From Succinispira mobilis DSM 6222 (GTDB lineage Bacteria > Bacillota > Negativicutes > Acidaminococcales > Succinispiraceae), in contig NZ_KB913028.1 in the NCBI RefSeq assembly GCF_000384135.1, positions 306,351-370,350 of the forward strand: DNA of 64,000 nucleotides, written 5' to 3'. A program made the position numbers and the translations under genes. The first letter of the stretch is position 1. The number at the start of each line of letters is the position of its first letter. The notes below the pieces were generated by a model. That model worked only from the letters and a program-made list of their open reading frames with translations, was not told the DNA's origin and did no database searches. Of the stretch, positions 35,933 to 44,085 are shown in pieces.

Positions 35933-36739
35933 GTGAGTAAAGCGAAGCGGGTACAAAGAATAGTCGGATTGACTAAAAATTTTATTGATAACCCATCACA
36001 TTTATTTTCTCTAGCGGATTTTTGTGAGGAGTTTAAAGTAGCAAAGTCTACCTTGAGCGAGGACATCCAAACTATTAGAAGTACTTTTGAAGAGTACAAG
36101 TTCGGGACGATTGAGACGGTAACAGGAGCAGGGGGCGGGGTACGTTACTTGCCATTAGGGGATTTACAAGAGGAACAACAGCAATTGCTAGAAATTGCCC
36201 AACTATTAAAAACGCCAGAGCGAATTTTACCTGGTGGATTTTTGTATATGAATGATATTTTATTTTCCCCACAAACCTGTAAACGTTTAGCGAAAATGTT
36301 TTATACAAGGATGCACCATTTGCAACCTGACTATATTATGACTTTAGAAACCAAGGGAATTCCAATTGCCCTAATGGTGGCAAAAGCGTTTGATATTCCT
36401 TTAGTTACGGCGCGGCGTGGCAGTAAAGTTACTGAAGGTTCCACAGTGAGTATTAATTATGTAAGTGGCTCTACCAAGATGGTGCAAACTATGTCTTTAC
36501 CTAAGCGGTCGTTACCGCCTGGCGCAAAGGTGTTAATAATAGATGATTTTATGAAAGCTGGTGGCACGGCCCAAGGATTAATTGATTTAATCAAAGAATT
36601 TAATGCAACGCCAGTGGGAGTAGGGGTTTTAGTAACGACAAAAGAACCAGTTGAGAAATTAGTGAAGGATTATTTAGCATTTTTAGTGCTTAATGGAGTA
36701 GATGAACATACCAAAATTGCGGATATTGCTCCCCTATAA
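35933..36739 (+). CDS. purR: Pur operon repressor, Bacillus type
   Basis: An N-terminal winged helix (LADFCEEFKVAKSTLSEDI) is fused to a phosphoribosyltransferase-like domain with the PRPP motif VLIIDDFMKAGGTAQG and RRGSKVTEGS. PurR of B. subtilis senses PRPP to repress purine genes. The start is GTG 35933 with GAGGATGGG upstream. Length 268 is close to the B. subtilis protein. The gene is in its usual place between ispE and glmU, with prs following, which makes the PRPP that it senses. Confidence 0.92.
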   Translation: MSKAKRVQRIVGLTKNFIDNPSHLFSLADFCEEFKVAKSTLSEDIQTIRSTFEEYKFGTIETVTGAGGGVRYLPLGDLQEEQQQLLEIAQLLKTPERILPGGFLYMNDILFSPQTCKRLAKMFYTRMHHLQPDYIMTLETKGIPIALMVAKAFDIPLVTARRGSKVTEGSTVSINYVSGSTKMVQTMSLPKRSLPPGAKVLIIDDFMKAGGTAQGLIDLIKEFNATPVGVGVLVTTKEPVEKLVKDYLAFLVLNGVDEHTKIADIAPL

Positions 36740-36765
36740 AAATTAGAAAAGGTGTGGGTTATGTA

Positions 36766-37977
36766 ATGAAAGATCAAGTGACAATTGAAGATATAAAGTT
36801 AGCACAACAAAGATTGGCGAAGGTAGTAACCAAGACGCCTTTGGATCAAAGCACAACTTTTAGTAAAATTGCTGGTTGTAATGTATTTTTAAAGTTAGAG
36901 AATATGCAAAAAACAGGTTCGTTTAAGATTAGAGGCGCAGGTAACTGTATAGCCTCTTTATCGGATGCGGAAAGAGCTAAAGGGGTTATTGCTGCCTCGG
37001 CAGGAAACCACGCGCAGGGAGTTGCTTTAGGGGCAACTCGTTTTGGTGTTAAATCGACAATTGTAATGCCTGAACCAGCACCTTTATCTAAAGTCGAAGC
37101 GACTAGAGGTTATGGGGCGGAAGTTGTTTTACATGGTACTTATTACGATGAAGCAAATGCCGAAGCGCGACGTATTCAAGAACAAACTGGACAGACTTTT
37201 GTCCATGCCTTTGATAATCCACAAGTAATTGCCGGACAAGGGACCGTGGCTTTAGAAATGTTAGCTCAAAATCCGAATTTGAAGTCCATTGCGGTGCCGA
37301 TTGGTGGTGGCGGCTTACTGGCGGGAATTGCGGTGGCTGTAAAAGCTTTAGCGCCACAAATTAAAGTTTATGGCGTGCAGTCAAGTGGGGCACCGAGTAT
37401 GTATCTTTCTCGTAATGCTGGGAAGATTATTCAAACTGCCGAAGCGAACACTTTAGCAGATGGGATTGCCGTTAAGCGTCCTGGAGAGATAACTTTTGAT
37501 TTAATTCAAAAATATGTAGATGATATTGTTGTGGTAAAAGATGAAGATATTGCAACGACGATGTTACTAATGTTAGAACGTTGCAAAATGGTGGTCGAGG
37601 GAGCGGGTGCTACAGCACTTACAGCTGTATTACACGGGTTGTTGCCTTATGCTGAAGATGTTGGTAGTGTAATTTCTGGCGGTAATGTGGATGTTAACTT
37701 TATTTCTCGGATTATTGAAAATGGTTTGATCAAGGCAGGACGGCGGGTAAAACTTTTAACTAGCCTCAATGACCGTCCCGGCGAATTACTAAAATTTATT
37801 ACTTATATTGCCGAACAAAAGGCCAATATTGTATATATTTATCATGAACACGCGGCACGCAATTTGCCGATTGGACAGACGATGGTAGAAATAGATTTAG
37901 AAACTAGAGATCAAGAACATGCCAAAAATATCATCTATAATCTGCGTAAAGCTGGTTATCGGGTGGAATTGATTTAG
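36766..37977 (+). CDS. ilvA: Threonine ammonia-lyase
   Basis: This PLP enzyme converts threonine to 2-oxobutyrate. The lysine is in GSFKIRGAGN, the phosphate loop is GGGGLLAG, and a C-terminal ACT domain (LTSLNDRPGELLKF) is present. At about 403 residues it is the shorter single-ACT form, called TdcB/IlvA type. ATG 36766 is preferred; GTG 36754 is an alternative. It is inserted between purR and glmU, unlike B. subtilis. It could feed the T-box-controlled acetolactate synthase at 4914 or serve threonine catabolism. Confidence 0.9.
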   Translation: MKDQVTIEDIKLAQQRLAKVVTKTPLDQSTTFSKIAGCNVFLKLENMQKTGSFKIRGAGNCIASLSDAERAKGVIAASAGNHAQGVALGATRFGVKSTIVMPEPAPLSKVEATRGYGAEVVLHGTYYDEANAEARRIQEQTGQTFVHAFDNPQVIAGQGTVALEMLAQNPNLKSIAVPIGGGGLLAGIAVAVKALAPQIKVYGVQSSGAPSMYLSRNAGKIIQTAEANTLADGIAVKRPGEITFDLIQKYVDDIVVVKDEDIATTMLLMLERCKMVVEGAGATALTAVLHGLLPYAEDVGSVISGGNVDVNFISRIIENGLIKAGRRVKLLTSLNDRPGELLKFITYIAEQKANIVYIYHEHAARNLPIGQTMVEIDLETRDQEHAKNIIYNLRKAGYRVELI

Positions 37978-37991
37978 TGGAGGATTTATAA

Positions 37992-39353
37992 ATGAAGGAG
38001 CTTATCTCGATTATCTTGGCTGCTGGTAAAGGCAGTAGAATGAATTCGGAATTGCCAAAAGTGTTGCATAAAGTCGGGGGAAAACCGATGCTACAACATG
38101 TAATGAATGCCGCAGAATGTGCTGGGGCGACAAAAAATGTAGTAGTAATTGGTTATTTAGGTGAACAGGTTAAAGCTTATGTGGGTGAAAGTGCTGAGAT
38201 TGTAGAACAGCGAGAACAGCTAGGCACAGCACACGCGGTTTTACAAGCAAAAGAAACGCTTAAAGATTTCAGCGGCACAGTAATGATTCTTTGTGGCGAT
38301 ACACCGTTACTAGATGCGGCAGAATTGCAAGAGTTTTTTTCCACGCACGAACGAACACATGCGGCAGCGACAGTTTTAACTGCAGTTATGCAAGACCCTA
38401 CTGGCTACGGACGTATTGTGCGTGACGCTGATGGGAAAGTATTGAAAATTGTGGAGCACAAAGATGCTAGCGCGGAAGAGTTAGCAATTGCTGAAGTTAA
38501 TACTGGTATTTATTGTATTAATGCGCCACTAATGTTTGAAATGCTCGAGCAAATAAGTTGCGATAATGCTCAAGGCGAATTCTATTTGACAGATATTATT
38601 CATTTATTGGTAAAAAATGCTAAACTAGTTTTGGGCGTTAAAAGTAAAGATGCTACTAGTACTTTAGGTGTTAATTCGCGTCAACAACTGGCTATGGCTG
38701 AAAAATTGATGCGCGAGAGAACTTTAGATCGTTTAATGTCACAAGGGGTTACGATTATGAATCCCGAAAGCACTTTTATTGATGCAGAAGTAGTAATTGG
38801 CCGCGACACGGTTATTTATCCTTTTACTTGGCTAGAGGGTGACTGTGTAATTGGTGAAAAATGCCAGGTTGGTCCGAATGTGCGCTTGTATAATGTGTGC
38901 ATGGGTGACTCGAACACTATCCAATATGCCTATGCTCATGATACCCATATTGGTGAAGCTTGCAATATTGGACCTTTTGTCCACTTGCGTCCCGGAACAC
39001 GTTTGGCGGATGATGTGCGAATTGGCAATTTTGTCGAAGTGAAAAACTCTTGGGTAGGCGATGGCAGTAAATTACCACATTTAAGCTATATTGGTGATAC
39101 AGACATCGGTAAAAAAGTTAATATTGGTTGCGGAACAATTACCGTTAACTATGATGGTAAGAAAAAATATCGCACTAACATTGAAGATGGGGCTTTTATT
39201 GGTTGCAATGCTAATCTCGTAGCACCAGTAACTGTGGGCGAGAATGCTTTTGTGGCCGCAGGCTCTACCATCACTAAAAATGTACCCAGTGACGCTCTAG
39301 GGGTTTCCAGAGCTAAACAAAGTAACATTGAAGGCTGGGCTAAGGACAGATAG
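37992..39353 (+). CDS. glmU: Bifunctional N-acetylglucosamine-1-phosphate uridyltransferase/acetyltransferase
   Basis: The N-terminal pyrophosphorylase has LAAGKGSRMNSELPK and CGDTPLL. The C-terminal left-handed beta-helix acetyltransferase has hexapeptide repeats and the signature NYDGKKKYRT. It makes UDP-GlcNAc for peptidoglycan and LPS. The 453 residues are complete. It is 14 bases after ilvA and is followed by a promoter and prs, the conserved order. Confidence 0.96.
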   Translation: MKELISIILAAGKGSRMNSELPKVLHKVGGKPMLQHVMNAAECAGATKNVVVIGYLGEQVKAYVGESAEIVEQREQLGTAHAVLQAKETLKDFSGTVMILCGDTPLLDAAELQEFFSTHERTHAAATVLTAVMQDPTGYGRIVRDADGKVLKIVEHKDASAEELAIAEVNTGIYCINAPLMFEMLEQISCDNAQGEFYLTDIIHLLVKNAKLVLGVKSKDATSTLGVNSRQQLAMAEKLMRERTLDRLMSQGVTIMNPESTFIDAEVVIGRDTVIYPFTWLEGDCVIGEKCQVGPNVRLYNVCMGDSNTIQYAYAHDTHIGEACNIGPFVHLRPGTRLADDVRIGNFVEVKNSWVGDGSKLPHLSYIGDTDIGKKVNIGCGTITVNYDGKKKYRTNIEDGAFIGCNANLVAPVTVGENAFVAAGSTITKNVPSDALGVSRAKQSNIEGWAKDR

Positions 39354-39356
39354 GGC

Positions 39357-39385
39357 TTGAAGTATCGTCTTAAAAATAGTATAAT
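39357..39385 (+). promoter_or_regulatory. prs promoter
   Basis: TTGAAG (39357-39362) and TATAAT (39380-39385) with a 17-base spacer immediately after the glmU stop. Confidence 0.7.
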
Positions 39386-39440
39386 ACCTTTTTGTGGGTA
39401 CAATACAAATATATAAAAAAATATATGGGGGTTTTTTTGG

Positions 39441-40409
39441 ATGTTTGGGGATGACAAAAAGAAGTTGTGTGTATTTTCGGGAAGTGCCAATCCGGAATTA
39501 GCTTTAGAAGTTGCACAAAAGCTAGGAATTGAATTGGGACACGCTGTGGTTAGTAAGTTTAAAAATGGCGAAACACAAGTAATGATTGACGAGAGTGTAC
39601 GGGGCAGAGATGTCTTTATCCTACAATCAGTTAGTAATCCAGTAAATGAACATTTAATGGAATTATTAATTATGATTGATGCTTGTAAACGTGCTTCAGC
39701 GAAGAATATTACGGTAATAATGCCGTATTACGCATATGCGCGTCAAGATCGTAAAACTCGTGGTCGGGAACCTATTTCTGCAAAATTAGTAGCAAATCTG
39801 CTAACTGTAGCAGGCGCATCTCGTGTTGTGACTATGGACTTGCATGCAGGACAAATACAAGGCTTTTTTGATATTCCGGTAGATCATTTACCTGGAGCAC
39901 CAATCTTAGCAGACTATCTAAAAAAACAAGATTTTGGTGGTAAAGAAATCGTAGTAGTATCACCAGATTTAGGTGGTGTAAGCCGCGCGCGGGTTTTGGC
40001 GGATCGTATTGGTTGTAACTGTGATATTGCGATAATTGATAAACGTCGTCCTGAGCCTGGTGTAGCTGAAGTAATGAATTTAATTGGTAGCGTAAAAGAC
40101 AAGGTGGCAATTCTCGTTGACGATATTGTCGATACAGCTGGTTCTCTTACTGAAGGGGCAAAAGCTTTAGAAAAATTTGGAGCCTTAGAAGTTTACGCCT
40201 GTTGTACACATGCGGTGTTAAGCGAGCCTGCGGTAACACGTGTCGCAGATTCTAATATTAAGAAACTAATAGTAACCAATACCATCCCTTTAACTGATGA
40301 GAAAAAACATGAAAAAATAGTAGTTTTATCTGTAGCTAGCTTGCTTAGCGAAGCAGTTCGAAGAATTTTTGGCGAATTATCGGTAAGTAGCTTGTTTGAT
40401 ACAAAATAA
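39441..40409 (+). CDS. prs: Ribose-phosphate pyrophosphokinase
   Basis: PRPP synthetase makes PRPP from ribose 5-phosphate and ATP. Diagnostic segments are [10 protein letters not shown], the ATP loop [22 protein letters not shown] and the PRPP-binding loop [11 protein letters not shown]. Length 322 fits the class I enzyme. The ribosome binding site is weak (GGGGG far upstream). The product supplies purine synthesis and is the effector of the PurR encoded upstream. Confidence 0.96.
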   Translation: MFGDDKKKLCVFSGSANPELALEVAQKLGIELGHAVVSKFKNGETQVMIDESVRGRDVFILQSVSNPVNEHLMELLIMIDACKRASAKNITVIMPYYAYARQDRKTRGREPISAKLVANLLTVAGASRVVTMDLHAGQIQGFFDIPVDHLPGAPILADYLKKQDFGGKEIVVVSPDLGGVSRARVLADRIGCNCDIAIIDKRRPEPGVAEVMNLIGSVKDKVAILVDDIVDTAGSLTEGAKALEKFGALEVYACCTHAVLSEPAVTRVADSNIKKLIVTNTIPLTDEKKHEKIVVLSVASLLSEAVRRIFGELSVSSLFDTK

Positions 40410-40426
40410 TTATAAAAACAGATAAG

Positions 40427-40461
40427 AAAAGCTGTCTTGGTATTTAACCGAGGCAGCTTTT
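40427..40461 (+). terminator. Terminator-like hairpin after prs
   Basis: AAAAGCTGTCTTGG (40427-40440) pairs with CCGAGGCAGCTTTT (40448-40461) apart from G-T pairs. Only a short T tract follows, and the next gene begins six bases later. Confidence 0.7.
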
Positions 40462-40466
40462 GAATT

Positions 40467-42416
40467 ATGATGAGGATGATGACTTTGCGTTCAAAAATAT
40501 TTTTTGCTAATTTGCAGCAAGATTTAAAATTGTTTATTGCTTTAAATCTTATCTTGAATTTTTCGCGCGTTCTATTTGTTTACTTATTTGCGGGTCAATT
40601 AACTCAAGAAACTGGTGCGACCATTGGGCAGGCGTTATTCTTAGGGCTGCGTTTGAGCTTGAAAACAGCTGGCGCGCTTACTCTGGGGGTTGCCGCCTTT
40701 ACAACTTTGCCAGCGACTCTTTGGGGCCGAGAAGTTACCCTCTTTAAAATGTTGCGACGTAGCCTAACCTTAATAATTTTGACAGTTCTAATTTTGGCTG
40801 CGGCAATAAAAATACCCTACTACGAAATATATAATAGTAATTTTGATTTGCATATTTTCAATTTCTTTCGCGACGATAAGCAAGCTATCTTTTTAACCGC
40901 TTATCAAGAATATGGTTTATTATGGCGCTTAAGCCTAAGTATTGGCGCAATAATTTTGCTAGCGAAACTTATTTTTGTCGTCTATGACCGGCCACTTTTG
41001 CCGCTACCGAAACTTTGGCAAAATCGACCTTATGTAGCAACTAGCTTATTTTTGCTAGTTTTTATAGTTGGCGCTATTTTTATTAGATTTGGCGGAGCCC
41101 TTAAATATGCCAAATCGGTAAACTGGGAAAATTGTGCGCGCTTTAAAAACAACTTGCTAAATGAAGCCGTGTTAGATGAAGTACAGGCTTTATATCGGGC
41201 TAAAAGCATTCAGAAACGTCTGCTAAAGCAGGTTAAAAAAAATCTAACCCCAGAAAAAGTACAAGCAAGTATAAATTTGTTAGGTGGCAAGACAACGGCT
41301 GGGAATATTGAAACTGCTTTTGTCCAAACTACTAAAGGTGGTTATTTTAGCAAACCGCCCCAACATGTGATTGTAATTGTTGGTGAAACCTATGCTGAAT
41401 GGCCATTTATGGAACCATATCGACAAATGGGCTTAGTTGCTAAAGGGGAACAGCTAAGAAATAGTTCCAAAGCTGTAAGCGTGCCTGTGTTTTTACCAGC
41501 AGGTGATGGAACAATGACAACGTTAAATGCTGTGATTACTGGGATGGTTGATGTTAATTTAGCCGCTAATTATCAGCCGCAATCCTATAAAGAAATATAT
41601 GCAACAGCCATAGGACAACAAATGCGCGCTTTAGGGTATAAAACTTATTTTTGGTATGGTGGTTATGCTAGTTGGCAAAATATTAAAAAGTTTACAGAGC
41701 AGCAAGGGTTTGATAAGTTTGTGGAAACTAGTTCGAACAGTGAAAATAAAGATGCTTGGGGTTGTCCAGATGCGGAATTATTTAAGCAAATTCAAAGTTT
41801 TATTAATAATACGCAGGGGCAAAATGAGAAATATTTTCATGTGATTTTAACTACCAGTAACCATCCCCCCTATACAGTCGATTTAGACAATACCGCTTTC
41901 CCGGCTGCAACTGTTCGGGCTAATTTGCCCGCAAATATCGCCAATAATCAACAAAAAATTAAAGAGCTGGGGCATATTTGGTATGCGGACCAGGAAATGG
42001 GTAAGTTCATCGAGCAAGTTGAACAAAGCTTTCCCGACAGCTTATTTGTAATAACTGGAGACCATGCGGAACGATTTGAGTTTAAACAGCAAGTCTCAGC
42101 TGCTGAACGGAGTCTAGTGCCCTGCGTTTTTTATGGTGCTGGTTTGAAACAAGAGTGGTTTCAAGGTTTGAAGTATGGAAACTCAGTGCAAATTGCCCCA
42201 ACTTTGATAGAATTACTAGCACCATCAGGACATAAATACACCAATTATAATGGCAATTTATTAAATCAGCAACAAGACTTTACCTTTAATTATCTACTAT
42301 ATGCAGAAACGGAAAAATTAGAAAAAATCGAAAATGCTAACACTGCTCAACGAGAAAAAATAGCCGCTTGGCGGACTTTAGCTGCTTGGCGCATTTTAAA
42401 AGGCAATAATTTTTAA
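40467..42416 (+). CDS. LtaS-like membrane sulfatase-fold transferase
   Basis: About five membrane helices occupy the first 215 residues, followed by an extracytoplasmic alkaline phosphatase/sulfatase-fold domain. That domain has VIVIVGETYAEW, the likely catalytic threonine in GDGTMTTLNA, and the metal motif FVITGDHAE. This is the architecture of lipoteichoic acid synthase and related phosphoglycerol or phosphoethanolamine transferases. In a diderm without teichoic acids it more likely modifies LPS or a periplasmic glycan. The start is ambiguous: ATGs at 40467-40479 or TTG 40485, which has GAGG at 40473. The name gives the fold only. Confidence 0.82.
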   Translation: MMRMMTLRSKIFFANLQQDLKLFIALNLILNFSRVLFVYLFAGQLTQETGATIGQALFLGLRLSLKTAGALTLGVAAFTTLPATLWGREVTLFKMLRRSLTLIILTVLILAAAIKIPYYEIYNSNFDLHIFNFFRDDKQAIFLTAYQEYGLLWRLSLSIGAIILLAKLIFVVYDRPLLPLPKLWQNRPYVATSLFLLVFIVGAIFIRFGGALKYAKSVNWENCARFKNNLLNEAVLDEVQALYRAKSIQKRLLKQVKKNLTPEKVQASINLLGGKTTAGNIETAFVQTTKGGYFSKPPQHVIVIVGETYAEWPFMEPYRQMGLVAKGEQLRNSSKAVSVPVFLPAGDGTMTTLNAVITGMVDVNLAANYQPQSYKEIYATAIGQQMRALGYKTYFWYGGYASWQNIKKFTEQQGFDKFVETSSNSENKDAWGCPDAELFKQIQSFINNTQGQNEKYFHVILTTSNHPPYTVDLDNTAFPAATVRANLPANIANNQQKIKELGHIWYADQEMGKFIEQVEQSFPDSLFVITGDHAERFEFKQQVSAAERSLVPCVFYGAGLKQEWFQGLKYGNSVQIAPTLIELLAPSGHKYTNYNGNLLNQQQDFTFNYLLYAETEKLEKIENANTAQREKIAAWRTLAAWRILKGNNF

Positions 42417-42455
42417 GCTGATGTTTTCTGTATACAGTGTTTTTGGCGCATAAAA

Positions 42456-42484
42456 TGGTCAGCGGCAATTTATTTTGTTATAAT
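42456..42484 (+). promoter_or_regulatory. Promoter of the cyclodeaminase gene
   Basis: TGGTCA (42456-42461) and TATAAT (42479-42484) are separated by 17 bases. Confidence 0.5.
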
Positions 42485-42530
42485 TACTATCAAAGTGAAA
42501 ATTAACAGTGAAATTCGGAGGACCAAATTA

Positions 42531-43163
42531 ATGTTTATACAAGAAAGTTGTGCAGGATTTTTAGACAAGCTGGCCGCAAAGGATGCCGTACCTGGTGGGG
42601 GTGGGGCAGCGGCTTTTGCGGGAGCTTTAGGCGCCGCCTTAGCCTCAATGGTTTGTAACTTAACCCTTGGCAAAAAAAAATATCAAGAAGTAGAAAATAC
42701 CGTGCAAGAAATTCTACAAGCAACAACGCAGGTGCGACAAGAGTTAACTGCTTTGGTGCAAGCTGATGCCGAAGCTTTTGGTGCTTTAATGCAAGCTTAT
42801 AAATTGCCCAAAGAAAGTAGTATCGAACAAGATTTTCGCACGCAAACCATTAGCCTTAAAAGTATTGCCGCGTCTGAAGTGCCTTGGCAAATTGCTCTAG
42901 CCTGCAAAAAAGTATTAGAGTTGGCCGATCAAGTGGCGCAAGTAGGTAATCCCCAAGCCATAAGTGATGCGGCGGTAGCTGCTTTGTTGGCGCGTGCGGC
43001 TTTGCGAAGTGCTTGCTATAATGTTTTAATTAATTTAGGCAGTATTACTGATAAAAGTTATATTGACAGTTGTTTGCAAAATATGAAAGCTTTAAAGCGG
43101 GAAGCTTTTTTATTAGAAGAACAGGTTTTGGAAAAAACGGAAAATATTCTGTTGCGTCCTTAA
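42531..43163 (+). CDS. Formimidoyl-THF cyclodeaminase family protein
   Basis: The 210-residue protein has the family signature PGGGGAAAFAGALGAALASMV at its start and ISDAAVAALLARAALR later. The family includes FchA of purinolytic anaerobes and the C-terminal domain of FTCD. It would release ammonia from 5-formimino-THF to give methenyl-THF. ATG 42531 is supported by CGGAGG upstream; an in-frame GTG at 42495 is too early. No histidine or purine degradation genes are adjacent. Confidence 0.88.
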   Translation: MFIQESCAGFLDKLAAKDAVPGGGGAAAFAGALGAALASMVCNLTLGKKKYQEVENTVQEILQATTQVRQELTALVQADAEAFGALMQAYKLPKESSIEQDFRTQTISLKSIAASEVPWQIALACKKVLELADQVAQVGNPQAISDAAVAALLARAALRSACYNVLINLGSITDKSYIDSCLQNMKALKREAFLLEEQVLEKTENILLRP

Positions 43164-43170
43164 AAGATGA

Positions 43171-43199
43171 TTGACAAGAGTTCTGCAATTTGATATAAT
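43171..43199 (+). promoter_or_regulatory. tRNA-Ser operon promoter
   Basis: Exact TTGACA (43171-43176) and TATAAT (43194-43199) with a 17-base spacer. Confidence 0.85.
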
Positions 43200-43215
43200 C
43201 TATTTGTGCTAATTT

Positions 43216-43304
<89 letters not shown>

Positions 43305-43309
43305 CATAT

Positions 43310-43400
43310 GGAGTGATACTCAAGCGGCTGAAGAGGACGGTTTGCTAAATCGTTAGGGGTGTTAAAGCCCGCCAGGGTTCAAATCCCTGTCACTCCGCCA
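43310..43400 (+). tRNA. tRNA-Ser (anticodon GCT)
   Basis: The acceptor GGAGTGA pairs with TCACTCC. The anticodon arm contains TTGCTAA with GCT. It has a long variable arm, GTTCAAATCC T-loop and encoded CCA. It is five bases after the first tRNA. Its last ten bases begin the 250-bp direct repeat found again at 47481. Confidence 0.96.
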
Positions 43401-43640
43401 TTTAAAAGTTAAGAGCTTTCAAGATTATTTCTTGAAAGCTCTTTTTGTTTTCAGAGTTAACCTTATAGGTTGGCTCTAATTTTTTTTGCTGGGCAAAGGC
43501 AAGACAATCGAACTAGCAAAATTCTTAGCTTGAATTTCCATATTAAAAGTACCGTCATATTTTTCTACACTACTACGAATACTATCCAGACCAATGCCGC
43601 GCGACTTAAAGTCAAGTTTGCTGGACAGATAGTTCTGTTC
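43391..43640. repeat. Direct repeat copy A (250 bp)
   Basis: This stretch is nearly identical to 47481-47729, with two substitutions near 43466 and one T-run length difference near 43485. It runs from the last ten bases of tRNA-Ser(GCU), through the terminator, into the 3' end of a histidine-kinase gene on the minus strand. Past 43640 the copies diverge abruptly at DNA level while still encoding related protein. Confidence 0.92.
43411..43447. terminator. Terminator of the tRNA operon (copy A)
   Basis: AAGAGCTTTCAAG and CTTGAAAGCTCTT pair perfectly around a 7-base loop and are followed by TTTTG. On the minus strand it would also end the kinase remnant. It is repeated at 47501. Confidence 0.9.
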
Positions 43641-43803
43641 TTCATCCTGCTTTAACTGGCCGTCAAAGCTGTTATCCAGAGCTATGACAAAGGCACGACC
43701 TAATTGTTGCAGCGTAAGATTAAGCAGACGATCTTGTCCTTCCTGCACCAGCGAGCAGAGTTTATCGACCTCGGCCCCGCATAGTGCACACCACAATCCG
43801 CAT
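43476..43803 (-). pseudogene. Fused remnant of a LytTR response regulator start and histidine-kinase end
   Basis: Read on the minus strand, the first six codons from ATG 43803 are MRIVVC, matching the start MRIVIC of the intact regulator at 50562. After a frameshift, EVDKLCSLVQE matches its CQVNKLCDLVQK. This runs into QLGRAFVIALDNSFDG and the rest of a HATPase domain, which matches the kinase at 47553. The middle, including the receiver, the LytTR domain and most of the kinase genes, is deleted. The part beyond 43640 is GC-richer than the conserved repeat. Confidence 0.82.
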
Positions 43804-43820
43804 GCCACTCCCTCACTTCT

Positions 43821-43870
43821 AAAACAATGAAATCCTTGTATTTAAAATATACAAAGATTTCATTGTTTTT
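43821..43870. repeat. Large inverted repeat in the divergent promoter of cassette A
   Basis: AAAACAATGAAATC-C-TTGTAT and ATACAA-A-GATTTCATTGTTTT are inverted copies with one opposed mismatch, giving about 20-bp arms. TTTTT follows on the plus strand. There is no counterpart in the downstream cassette promoter. It may be a terminator isolating the two divergent units or a small inserted element. Confidence 0.7.
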
Positions 43871-43903
43871 ATCACGCATAGCTATCTTTTTCGTCCCCTT
43901 CAA

Positions 43904-43990
43904 GCAAACTTTTTGCCTTCAAGCAAACTTTTTGCCTTCAAGCAAACTTTTTGCCTTTCAAGCAAACTTTTTGCCTTTCAAGCAAACTTT
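43904..43990 (+). promoter_or_regulatory. Five tandem LytTR-type operator repeats (cassette A)
   Basis: GCAAACTTT occurs at 43904, 43923, 43942, 43962 and 43982, with periods of 19, 19, 20 and 20 bases. Its reverse complement AAAGTTTGC fits the published LytTR direct-repeat consensus (W-M-M-GTT-N-R-Y). The spacing puts all boxes on about the same DNA face. The last box begins 33 bases upstream of the -10 element at 44015. Confidence 0.72.
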
Positions 43991-44014
43991 GCTTTGTTTT
44001 TGCCAAAATTTCGC

Positions 44015-44020
44015 TATAAT
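44015..44020 (+). promoter_or_regulatory. -10 element of the cassette A glycosyltransferase-autotransporter operon
   Basis: TATAAT is exact, but no good -35 hexamer lies 16-18 bases upstream, as expected for an activator-dependent promoter with operator boxes just upstream. Confidence 0.55.
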
Positions 44021-44085
44021 ACAGAAAATGGCAGTCTGTTTGCCTGTTGCCGAAAACGCAAATAACCAAGGAGGAGATTTTAACT

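Noticed and set aside
43900-43995. Short regular repeats that could suggest a CRISPR array
   Set aside because: The units are 19-20 bp with no unique spacers, no cas genes are present, and the repeated core fits a LytTR operator located at a promoter.
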